64,000 nt of DNA, from contig NZ_JBAWKA010000002.1 of NCBI RefSeq assembly GCF_043876815.1, forward strand, positions 372,001 through 436,000, written 5' to 3'. The position numbers and the translations under genes are program-made. Within the stretch, counting starts at the first letter, position 1; every line of letters starts with the position of its first letter. Below the pieces are notes generated by a model that did not search any database, was not told the DNA's origin, and saw only the letters and a list, made by a program, of their open reading frames with translations. Below are positions 26,908 through 34,299 of the stretch, in pieces. Source of the stretch: Gaetbulibacter_A sp043876815 (GTDB lineage: Bacteria; Bacteroidota; Bacteroidia; Flavobacteriales; Flavobacteriaceae).

Positions 26908-26938
26908 CAAATTTAATCATGAATTTTGCATTCTCAAA
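26908..26938 (-). promoter_or_regulatory. TonB receptor promoter, TTTG-N19-TAAATTTG
   Basis: On the minus strand TTTG at 26938-26935 and TAAATTTG at 26915-26908 are 19 bases apart, an exact match to the Bacteroidota promoter consensus. The predicted mRNA leader is about 35 bases. Confidence 0.8.
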
Positions 26939-26939
26939 G

Positions 26940-26958
26940 TTTATTTAGAATAAATAAA
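26940..26958. promoter_or_regulatory. 19-bp palindrome next to the TonB receptor -33 box, possible Fur-type operator
   Basis: TTTATTTA-GAA-TAAATAAA is a perfect 8-3-8 inverted repeat. Its edge is one base from the -33 TTTG of the receptor promoter. Its length and AT content fit a Fur-box-like operator, and a Fur-family gene lies at 53250-53702. Binding is not shown by sequence alone, and chance is a concern in such AT-rich DNA. Confidence 0.5.
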
Positions 26959-27344
26959 AATAAATTTTATAAAGCTTTGTAGCTCAAATAATTAAAATTA
27001 AAAAAAATAAGTATCATACTTAATGAAAATATACTAAGACATTATTACTCCTCATGTTAACCTATTAAAATTACAGTATATCTTAACACATTTAATGCGA
27101 ATCTTATATTATGTTTTAAAAATTATTTGTCTAAAAATTAAATTTTTAATTGAACTTAAAGGTGATTTTAAACGGATAATAATTTTAAAATTAAGAGGTT
27201 CTTTTAAATTTGAGAATTAAGCATAATATCGAGTTTTATTTTCCTAACTAATACTTATCTACGTTTATTTTTTTCAAAAAAGTAGTAGTAAGATTCGATG
27301 ATATGCGATATTAATATTAATATTAGAACTTAGAATATTAGTTG
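26959..27344. other. AT-rich intergenic region between the TonB receptor and guaB
   Basis: This is the main part of a 511-base gap. I see no credible gene. It holds short AT palindromes (27133-27147 and 27181-27192) and a repeated TTAATATTAA-type stretch near 27309-27325. A 41-codon frame at 27095-27220 is Ile/Lys/Leu-rich and looks like chance. Confidence 0.6.
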
Positions 27345-27375
27345 TATATTTGCACGCAATTATAACTGTAATTGC
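27345..27375 (+). promoter_or_regulatory. guaB -7 box and leader inverted repeat
   Basis: TATATTTG at 27345-27352 is a perfect -7 box. Just downstream, GCAATTA (27356-27362) and TAATTGC (27369-27375) form a 7-base inverted repeat with a six-base loop, ending three bases before the guaB ATG. It could be an operator or a hairpin at the ribosome entry site. Confidence 0.6.
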
Positions 27376-27378
27376 ACT

Positions 27379-28851
27379 ATGACTGCACATCAAAACAAAA
27401 TTCTGGGTGAAGGGCTAACCTACGACGACGTTCTCTTAGTTCCTGCTTACTCCGAAGTACTTCCAAGGGAGGTAAATATTCAAACAAAATTCACACGAAA
27501 TATAACCATAAACGTGCCCATAATTTCGGCCGCTATGGATACTGTTACCGAAAGTAAAATGGCTATTGCTATGGCCCAGGAAGGTGGCATTGGGGTTTTA
27601 CATAAAAACATGACCATTGAAGAACAGGCCCTGAAAGTAAGGCGTGTAAAACGTGCAGAAAGTGGGATGATTATCGATCCGGTAACTTTACCTATGAATG
27701 CAACCGTATTGGATGCCAAACAGAATATGGCTGAACACAGTATTGGTGGGATTCCAATAATAGATGATACCGGGACTTTAAAAGGGATCGTAACAAATCG
27801 AGATCTACGTTTCGAACATCAAAATTCTAAACCCATTGTGGAGGTCATGACCAAAGATAATTTGGTAACAGCCGGTGTTGGGACTTCCCTTCAGGATGCT
27901 GAAAAGATTCTTCAGGAACATAAAATTGAAAAACTTCTTATTGTCGACGATAATTACAAATTATCTGGTTTAATTACCTTTAGAGACATCACAAAATTAA
28001 GTCTTAAACCCTTTGCCAATAAGGACGAATATGGCCGTCTTCGTGTAGCAGCTGCTCTTGGCGTTACTCCTGATGCTGTTGATCGTGCTGAAGCCCTTGT
28101 GAATGCAGGTGTTGATGCCGTGGTTATCGATACAGCTCATGGTCATACAAAGGGCGTTGTAAAAGTACTTAAGGAAGTGAAAGCTAAATTTCCTGATCTG
28201 GATGTTATTGTGGGGAATATTGCGACTGCCGAAGCTGCTAAATATTTAGTTGAAGCTGGTGCTGATGCAGTAAAAGTTGGTATTGGTCCCGGTTCTATTT
28301 GTACCACACGTGTGATCGCTGGTGTGGGGTTTCCACAGTTCTCTGCAGTATTGGAAGTTTCTGCGGCGATTAAAGGAACAGGTGTTCCCGTAATTGCAGA
28401 TGGTGGTATTCGTTACACTGGAGATATTCCAAAAGCTATTGCAGCCGGTGCGGATTCAGTCATGCTAGGTTCATTATTGGCGGGAACGAAAGAATCTCCG
28501 GGAGAAACCATTATTTATGAAGGACGAAAGTTTAAAACCTATCGTGGTATGGGTTCTGTTGAAGCTATGAAACAAGGGAGTAAAGACCGTTATTTTCAGG
28601 ATGTGGAAGACGATATCAAAAAGCTGGTTCCCGAAGGGATCGTTGGTCGTGTACCGTATAAAGGTGACCTTTATGAAAGTATCCACCAGTTTGTCGGAGG
28701 ACTTCGTGCCGGAATGGGCTATTGCGGCGCAAAAGACATTGAGACCTTAAAAAATAAGGGGCAGTTCGTAAAAATAACGTCTAGTGGTATTCACGAAAGT
28801 CATCCACATAATGTTACTATTACGAAGGAATCACCTAATTATTCGCGTTAA
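27379..28851 (+). CDS. guaB: IMP dehydrogenase
   Basis: GuaB oxidises IMP to XMP with NAD, the committed step to guanine nucleotides. The 490-aa protein has the full bacterial layout: catalytic barrel, a CBS pair (about 95-205) inserted into it, and the catalytic Cys308 in GIGPGSICTTR. The mobile flap region (RGMGSVEAMKQGSKDRYF) and the C-terminal monovalent-cation region are present. In many bacteria the CBS pair binds ATP and guanine nucleotides including ppGpp-type ligands. A rel gene lies elsewhere in the window. A strong -7 box and a leader inverted repeat lie upstream. Confidence 0.97.
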   Translation: MTAHQNKILGEGLTYDDVLLVPAYSEVLPREVNIQTKFTRNITINVPIISAAMDTVTESKMAIAMAQEGGIGVLHKNMTIEEQALKVRRVKRAESGMIIDPVTLPMNATVLDAKQNMAEHSIGGIPIIDDTGTLKGIVTNRDLRFEHQNSKPIVEVMTKDNLVTAGVGTSLQDAEKILQEHKIEKLLIVDDNYKLSGLITFRDITKLSLKPFANKDEYGRLRVAAALGVTPDAVDRAEALVNAGVDAVVIDTAHGHTKGVVKVLKEVKAKFPDLDVIVGNIATAEAAKYLVEAGADAVKVGIGPGSICTTRVIAGVGFPQFSAVLEVSAAIKGTGVPVIADGGIRYTGDIPKAIAAGADSVMLGSLLAGTKESPGETIIYEGRKFKTYRGMGSVEAMKQGSKDRYFQDVEDDIKKLVPEGIVGRVPYKGDLYESIHQFVGGLRAGMGYCGAKDIETLKNKGQFVKITSSGIHESHPHNVTITKESPNYSR

Positions 28852-28870
28852 TCAAAGGATTAACCTTTTA
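28847..28870 (+). terminator. weak hairpin spanning the guaB stop
   Basis: GTTAATC (28847-28853) pairs with GATTAAC (28858-28864) around a four-base loop and is followed by CTTTTA. It contains the stop codons of both convergent genes. The T run is short, so termination is only likely, not certain. Confidence 0.4.
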
Positions 28871-29591
28871 CAAAGGTTTCAAAAAACGCTTGGATAGCTT
28901 CTGATTTTCCAAGAGGTTCTAAAAATAAGATATAAACATTGACACCCACACCTAATAAGGTTGCTGGGTGTTTAAGTTTATTATATTTCCAGGCAGCTAA
29001 CAGAAGTAATACTATAATAAATGCGACGGCCAGGTATAAGGGGAACATAATATCTACATTTGGCCAATCCGAGGCATTCATCCCGATATACACGTTTTGA
29101 ATACCGCGGCCAACAGCGGGGAACATGATTAAAAATACCGTAGAGATCAACCACCAAGCATGATTTTCAATTTCTTTTCTATGGATGATGCTTTTTATCA
29201 CTGCAAATCCAAAGGCTATCATCATAGGGATTTCAATAGCAGCCACACCGTAAAAGAACCACGGTCCTAAAGGCCCAAAGCGCTCAGTATTTTCCATGGC
29301 CAAATGCGCAGTATTTACATCGCGATACATCATACTTAAAGCCGTAAGGCAAACCCCTCCGGCTAAGAACATTCCAATAATACCATTGGTTCTGTGAAGG
29401 TCTAGCTTGTTATGGGTAGCAAAATAAGGTTGAATAATAAGGTATAAATACCAAATGGAACCGGTCCAGTAGTGGACATGAACCGACCAGGCGTTATCTG
29501 TGAAATCTCCCCAATAGTCTCTGAAAATTCCCAATTGCATGAATACCATGGGTACGAGCATCCATAGGTATAGTGTTTTATATTTTTTCAT
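28860..29591 (-). CDS. uncharacterised multi-pass membrane protein
   Basis: I do not recognise a named family with certainty. The 243-aa protein has about seven hydrophobic helices (near 7-23, 42-56, 70-88, 110-133, 145-162, 180-201, 210-226). Histidines sit at or near helix ends: His38 and His40 in SVHVHYW, His66 in DLHRTNGIIG and His144. Paired transmembrane histidines of this kind resemble b-type cytochromes and DUF2306-like proteins, so haem binding is an inference worth testing. A perfect -7 box lies 49 bases upstream. It converges on guaB with 8 bases between the stops. The 78-aa gene upstream runs the same way. Confidence 0.6.
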   Translation of the reverse strand: MKKYKTLYLWMLVPMVFMQLGIFRDYWGDFTDNAWSVHVHYWTGSIWYLYLIIQPYFATHNKLDLHRTNGIIGMFLAGGVCLTALSMMYRDVNTAHLAMENTERFGPLGPWFFYGVAAIEIPMMIAFGFAVIKSIIHRKEIENHAWWLISTVFLIMFPAVGRGIQNVYIGMNASDWPNVDIMFPLYLAVAFIIVLLLLAAWKYNKLKHPATLLGVGVNVYILFLEPLGKSEAIQAFFETFVKG

Positions 29592-29640
29592 TGGTTGGTG
29601 GTGTAATTTACTCTAAACTAATATTTTAAGTTTAAAATTA

Positions 29641-29648
29641 CAAATATA
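29641..29648 (-). promoter_or_regulatory. -7 box TATATTTG of the membrane protein gene
   Basis: On the minus strand 29648-29641 reads TATATTTG, which would give a leader of about 45 bases. It implies that the membrane protein can be transcribed separately from the 78-aa gene upstream. Confidence 0.55.
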
Positions 29649-29669
29649 TAACACCAATAAAACCATATT

Positions 29670-29906
29670 TTATTCGTCATGGAATAAACCCCTATGTGGT
29701 TTAAGGGCATCTCTTACTGAGATCATTTTGTCTTCGCCAATGACCAAAAACGCAATGGTATGCAATTTACTTAGGGTTTCAACGCCGGTGGGTAGATCGC
29801 CCAGTTTTTCCATCACGATATATTCTTTTAAATGAATTTCATGATGTTCGGCAATTTTTTGGGCATCCGGACCTCTAAAGTCCCAGATCAGTTTAATTTT
29901 TCGCAT
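29670..29906 (-). CDS. conserved-looking 78-aa protein of unknown function
   Basis: This is a small soluble protein with no signal peptide or membrane helix. It starts MRKIKLIWDFRGPDAQKIAEHH and ends SVRDALKPHRGLFHDE. The histidine-rich EHHEIHLKEY and the C-terminal RDALKPHRG look like conserved motifs rather than random sequence, and codon use is like the neighbours, so I take it as a real gene. No function is known to me. Its ATG lies 142 bases from the divergent ppiC-type gene, and an upstream TATCTTTC is one base off the -7 consensus. Confidence 0.7.
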   Translation of the reverse strand: MRKIKLIWDFRGPDAQKIAEHHEIHLKEYIVMEKLGDLPTGVETLSKLHTIAFLVIGEDKMISVRDALKPHRGLFHDE

Positions 29907-29995
29907 GGTACAGCCATTAAATCGGCCTGAAAGATACAGGAATTTTAAGGTATTTCACGTAATATTGATTATAATTAAACGTTTGTTAAACCAAC

Positions 29996-30025
29996 TTGCA
30001 TTGTATGTTTATATTAGTATTTTTG
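29996..30025 (+). promoter_or_regulatory. promoter of the SurA/PpiC operon, TTG-N19-TATTTTTG
   Basis: TTG at 29996-29998 and TATTTTTG at 30018-30025 are 19 bases apart. The ATG at 30049 follows after 23 bases, which rules out the longer frame that opens at 29905. Confidence 0.75.
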
Positions 30026-30048
30026 TTCAGTTTCCTAAAAAAAAAATA

Positions 30049-32001
30049 ATGAGCTTCAAGTTTTTTTTATTAATGTTTTGTAGTTTCTTATCTTTCAGCG
30101 CCTTAGCTCAAGATATAGATGATTCGGTACTTTTTACTATCGATTCAACTTCTGTAAAAGTTTCAGAATTTATTAGGGTTTATAAAAAGAATTTAAATCT
30201 TGTTCAGGATGATTCCCAAAAAGATGTAGATAATTATTTAGAATTATTTGTCGATTACAAATTAAAGATTCAAGAAGCCAAGGCAGAAGGTTTAGATCAG
30301 AAACCCGGATACCTTAGAGAGTTGGGGACATACACTGAACAGCTTGCAAAAAATTATATTACAGATTCTAAAGTAACCGATCCTTTGGTTGAAGAAGCTT
30401 ATATCAGGGCTACTCAGGAAGTAAATGCAGATCATATTTTAGTCCGTCTTTCTGAAGATGCAAGTCCGCAGGACACTCTAGCAGCCTACAATAAAATAAA
30501 TGCCTTTAGAGATAGAGCAGTAAAAGAAGGCTTTGAAACGGTCCGTGAAGCTGTTCACGACGGGAAAACGATCTTTGGTGAGAAATTGGGATATTTTTCT
30601 GGGTTTAAAATGGTTTATCCTTTTGAAACAGCAGCTTATAACACTGATTCAGGCACTATTTCTCAACCCTTCCGCACACAGTTTGGGTACCATATTGTAA
30701 GGGTTCTTGATAAGCGTCCTGCCCGCGGTAAAGCGACTGTGGCCCACATCATGTTACTTTCCAATGAAAATGATTCCTTGGCTGCTTCGCAAGAATTAAA
30801 GATCAATGATATTTACATAAAACTTAAAAATGGTGCATCTTTTGAAGATTTGGCAAAACAATATTCTGAGGATCGGAATACCGCAGCCAACGGTGGGGAA
30901 TTATCGCCTTTCTCAAGCGGACAGCTGAATGTTCCGGTATTTGAAGATGCTGCTTTCGCACTCCAGGATCCGGGTGATTTCTCAGAGCCTGTCAAATCAA
31001 GATTTGGCTGGCATATTATAAAATTAATTCAAAAAGAACCTGTTCAATCTTTTGATAAAATGAAACCTGAACTCATCGAAAAAATTAAACGAGATGGGCG
31101 ATCTAAACGTATTGATGAGGCTTTACATGCGAAGCTTCGAAAAATGTATGGAGTGTCTAATAATGAGGTAGCTGTAAATTATTTTTCAGGATTAATAACG
31201 CCCTCCAACAGCAAAAAGATCAAACTTCCGGAATCTTACGAAACTTCAAAGCCATTGTTTACTCTTGGTGATAGAACTTACACCTATCGGGATTTTGGGA
31301 TGTATTTAGAAACTTATGGCCTTATTTCTGAAAATAATCCGAACGTCAAGCCTGTAGTACAAGAACTCTACAACAAATTTCTGAATACCACATTAGTGAG
31401 CTATCACAAATCGAATTTAGTAAATATTAATCCTGAATATGCCAATATATTACAGGAATATAAGGATGGTTTGTTATTGTTCGATTTAATGGATTCAAAA
31501 ATTTGGAAGCTTTCAAAGTCTGATTCAACCGAAATGAAAGCCTATTATAAAAATCATTTAGACAAGTATAAAACACCGGAACAGATTGATGCCGTTGTGG
31601 CGCTATCATCAGATCAAAAAACGCTTAAAAAAGCAGGAAAATTATTAGGTTCCGGTATGGACCTCGAAGATATAAAAGCTTTGGTGAAAAATCCAAATAC
31701 TCCAGATGTTGAATTCAAATCGGGTTTATTTACTTTGAATGATTCAGTATTACCTAAAAACTTGAAGATTAAAATTGGTATATCAAAAGTTTTTAAACAA
31801 AACGATTCTTTTATTTTAGTACAAATAAAAGAAGTGATACCGGAAACGCAAAAACCGCTTGAAAGTATTCGGGGTCTGGTTCAAAGTGATTACCAAGCCT
31901 TGAAGGAAAAACAATGGTTGGAAGCCTTGGATAAAAAGTATAAAGTAACTATTAATAAGGATGTTTTAGAAGCTATTAAAACTCAATTACAAGCACAATA
32001 A
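30049..32001 (+). CDS. periplasmic peptidyl-prolyl isomerase with two parvulin domains
   Basis: The 650-aa protein has a signal peptide (1-20, ending SALA-QD). A SurA-like N-terminal helical region (about 25-120) precedes two parvulin-type rotamase domains at about 125-222 and 229-330. Both show the family marks: ADHILVRL with GYFSGFKMVYPFE and FGYHIVRVLDKR in the first, VAHIMLLS with NGGELSPFSSGQ and FGWHIIKLIQKEP in the second. The C-terminal 320 residues match nothing I recognise. It probably chaperones outer-membrane proteins in the periplasm. The next gene starts directly after the stop codon, so it is the first of four co-transcribed genes. Confidence 0.88.
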   Translation: MSFKFFLLMFCSFLSFSALAQDIDDSVLFTIDSTSVKVSEFIRVYKKNLNLVQDDSQKDVDNYLELFVDYKLKIQEAKAEGLDQKPGYLRELGTYTEQLAKNYITDSKVTDPLVEEAYIRATQEVNADHILVRLSEDASPQDTLAAYNKINAFRDRAVKEGFETVREAVHDGKTIFGEKLGYFSGFKMVYPFETAAYNTDSGTISQPFRTQFGYHIVRVLDKRPARGKATVAHIMLLSNENDSLAASQELKINDIYIKLKNGASFEDLAKQYSEDRNTAANGGELSPFSSGQLNVPVFEDAAFALQDPGDFSEPVKSRFGWHIIKLIQKEPVQSFDKMKPELIEKIKRDGRSKRIDEALHAKLRKMYGVSNNEVAVNYFSGLITPSNSKKIKLPESYETSKPLFTLGDRTYTYRDFGMYLETYGLISENNPNVKPVVQELYNKFLNTTLVSYHKSNLVNINPEYANILQEYKDGLLLFDLMDSKIWKLSKSDSTEMKAYYKNHLDKYKTPEQIDAVVALSSDQKTLKKAGKLLGSGMDLEDIKALVKNPNTPDVEFKSGLFTLNDSVLPKNLKIKIGISKVFKQNDSFILVQIKEVIPETQKPLESIRGLVQSDYQALKEKQWLEALDKKYKVTINKDVLEAIKTQLQAQ

Positions 32002-32859
32002 ATGCGTTATCAATCAATCATTTTAGGCTGTTCTGTTTTGCTTATGGTATCCTCTTGTCAGTTCTTTAGAAAGGATATAGATGAGAAACCAATTGCTCGG
32101 GTAAATGATTCCTATTTATATGAAAGTGATATCAAAGATTTGGTATCTGATGCTATTTCAAAAGACGATAGTACCTTAAGAGTGCAGAATTTTATTACCA
32201 AGTGGGCTACAAAACGTTTATTATTGGATGGTGCTTTAATTAATCTGAGCGAGGATACGCAGGAAAGTTTTAATAAACTTGTAGAACAATACAAAACCGA
32301 TTTATATACGAAGGCCTACATAGAGGCTTTGGTTAAAAAAAATATTGATACCACCATTGCCTCGGAGGCTATGATGGATTACTATGAAACCAATAAGGAG
32401 GCTTTCAAATTAAATGAACCTTTAATAAAATTCAGATATGTTCATGTTAATGAAGAAATGAATAATTACACGGCGATTGAAAAGATGTTCAAACGCTTCA
32501 ATTCTGAAGATAAAAGCACTTTGGATTCGCTCTCGATTCAATTCAAATCATATTCACTAAATGATTCCATTTGGATCAAGGTCAGTCAGGCTATTGAAAA
32601 AATTCCTGCGATCACAATTGAAAACAAAGATCAACTGTTAAAAAAATCTAATTTTATACAGCTCAAAGATTCATTAGGAGTATATTTGATGCAAATTAAT
32701 GATGTTTTATTGAGGAACGATACGGCGCCGCTGGAATACGTTAAACCCACCATCAGGCAGATCGTAATAAACAAACGAAAACTAGAATTGATAAAACAAT
32801 TAGAAAAGGATATTACTAAGGATGCAATTAAAAACAAACAATTTGAAATTTATTATTAA
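32002..32859 (+). CDS. SurA-N-like lipoprotein without a recognisable parvulin domain
   Basis: The 285-aa protein carries a lipoprotein signal (Cys19 in LLMVSSC-QF) and then IARVNDSYLYESDIKDLV, the start of a SurA-type N-terminal chaperone domain. The later part (about 135-250) has the size of a parvulin domain (IKFRYVHVNEE, then FIQLKDSLGVYLMQINDVL) but lacks the GGELG-type active-site region, so it may bind rather than isomerise. It starts on the base after the upstream stop and its last 38 bases overlap the next gene. Lipidation would tether it to a membrane while its two partners are soluble. Confidence 0.75.
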   Translation: MRYQSIILGCSVLLMVSSCQFFRKDIDEKPIARVNDSYLYESDIKDLVSDAISKDDSTLRVQNFITKWATKRLLLDGALINLSEDTQESFNKLVEQYKTDLYTKAYIEALVKKNIDTTIASEAMMDYYETNKEAFKLNEPLIKFRYVHVNEEMNNYTAIEKMFKRFNSEDKSTLDSLSIQFKSYSLNDSIWIKVSQAIEKIPAITIENKDQLLKKSNFIQLKDSLGVYLMQINDVLLRNDTAPLEYVKPTIRQIVINKRKLELIKQLEKDITKDAIKNKQFEIYY

Positions 32860-34297
32860 ACTTAAATACTTGACATTATTTGGTCTTATGGTTGCAGGCG
32901 TGCAATTAGGCTTGGCTCAAGAGATTATTGAGGAAAACCCTACTACTGTGGCTGATTCTATGGCTACAGAAGTGACCAAGGTAAAAGACTCTACAGAAGT
33001 TTTTAAACCTGAAAAAGTAGATGGTGTCGCTGCAGTTGTTGGAGATTATATTGTATTGGATTCTGATGTTCAAAGGACCTTTAGGCAATTGGAAGCTCAG
33101 GGTGTAAATACGAAGGATATTACTCGCTGTCAGTTATTCGGTAAGTTATTGGAAGACAAGTTGTATGCGCATCAAGCCGTTCAGGATAGTATTATTGTGT
33201 CTGATGCTGAAATTCGTAGTAAGATTAATTATCAAATTGAACAATTCTTGCAACAAGTTGATGGTTCGATGGAGCGTCTTTTAAAGCTATATGGAAAATC
33301 GGATGAACAATCATTGCGAGATGAAATGTTCGAGATCAATAAAAGTAATGAACTATCCGCCAAGGAGCAGGAAAAGATTATACAAGATCTTGAGATCACA
33401 CCAGAGGAAGTTCGTATATTCTTTAATAAAATCCCGGAAGATGAACGCCCTACCTTTGGTACGGAGTTAAAAGTGGCTCAAATTGTGACTATCCCTAAAG
33501 TTTCTGAAGAAGAGAAACAGCGTGTTATTAATCGGTTAAAAACATTCAGAGAAGATATTATCGAAAATGGATCAAGTTTCCGATCAAAAGCCGTTCTATA
33601 TTCGGAAGATCCTGGATCTGCCAGTAGAGGCGGACGGTATACACTGGATAAGAAAATACCGCGAATGGCCAAGGAATTCCGTCAGGTTGCTTTTTCCTTG
33701 CAGGAAGGTGAGGTCTCAGATCCTTTTGAAACAGAGTTTGGCCATCACATTTTAACCGTGGATAAAATTAGAGGTCAGGAATACGATGTTAGTCATATTT
33801 TGCTTATCCCAAAAGTATCTCAGGAAGCCACTGATGAGGCTAAAGAGCGTTTGGAGAAAATCAGAAAGCGTATTGTAGATCGTGATATTTCATTTGCCGA
33901 TGCTGCCAAAGAAGCTAGCGATGAAAAAGAAACGCGCGCTGATGGAGGTCAACTTATTAACCCCCAAACTCAGGATTACAATTTTGAATTAACCCGAATG
34001 GACACAGAATTGTATTCTCAGATCCAGGGATTGAAGGACGGTGAAGTAAGTTTGATCCAAAAAGAAGAAGACCGTACCGGTAAGGTGAAATTTAAAATTT
34101 TGATGGTTACTGATAGGATTGATGAGCATAAAGCAGACTTTGCCCGCGATTATCTTAAAATAAAGGATTTAGCACTTGAAGAGAAAAAACTTAAAGCCAT
34201 TGAGGAGTGGCAAAAAGAAAAAATTCAGGATACTTATATTAAGATCAATGGAGAGTATCGTGATTGCCAATTCTCCAGTAACTGGTTAAAAAAATAA
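32822..34297 (+). CDS. SurA-type periplasmic chaperone/peptidyl-prolyl isomerase
   Basis: This 491-aa protein has the SurA layout: signal peptide (Lys-rich n-region, cut near GLAQ at 30-33), N-terminal chaperone domain beginning DGVAAVVGDYIVLDSDV (67-83), then two parvulin domains at about 215-315 and 320-425. Domain 1 has ASRGGRYTLDKKIPRMAKEF and FGHHILTV, and domain 2 has DVSHILLIPK and RADGGQL. SurA escorts beta-barrel proteins to the BAM complex. The ATG at 32822 lies inside the preceding gene. A later TTG at 32870 would give a signal peptide without positive charge, so I keep 32822. moxR follows after 2 bases. Confidence 0.88.
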   Translation: MQLKTNNLKFIIKLKYLTLFGLMVAGVQLGLAQEIIEENPTTVADSMATEVTKVKDSTEVFKPEKVDGVAAVVGDYIVLDSDVQRTFRQLEAQGVNTKDITRCQLFGKLLEDKLYAHQAVQDSIIVSDAEIRSKINYQIEQFLQQVDGSMERLLKLYGKSDEQSLRDEMFEINKSNELSAKEQEKIIQDLEITPEEVRIFFNKIPEDERPTFGTELKVAQIVTIPKVSEEEKQRVINRLKTFREDIIENGSSFRSKAVLYSEDPGSASRGGRYTLDKKIPRMAKEFRQVAFSLQEGEVSDPFETEFGHHILTVDKIRGQEYDVSHILLIPKVSQEATDEAKERLEKIRKRIVDRDISFADAAKEASDEKETRADGGQLINPQTQDYNFELTRMDTELYSQIQGLKDGEVSLIQKEEDRTGKVKFKILMVTDRIDEHKADFARDYLKIKDLALEEKKLKAIEEWQKEKIQDTYIKINGEYRDCQFSSNWLKK

Positions 34298-34299
34298 GC

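Noticed and set aside
27095..27220. 41-codon ORF in the gap between the TonB receptor and guaB
   Set aside because: It is almost all Ile, Lys, Leu and Phe, as expected by chance in very AT-rich DNA. It has no promoter match and no recognisable motif.
28860..29591. Calling the seven-helix protein a rhodopsin
   Set aside because: There is no lysine in the last helix in a retinal-binding context and none of the rhodopsin proton-acceptor motifs.
29905..30048. N-terminal extension of the first SurA/PpiC gene
   Set aside because: It would precede the promoter at 29996-30025 and hide a clear signal peptide that starts at 30049.
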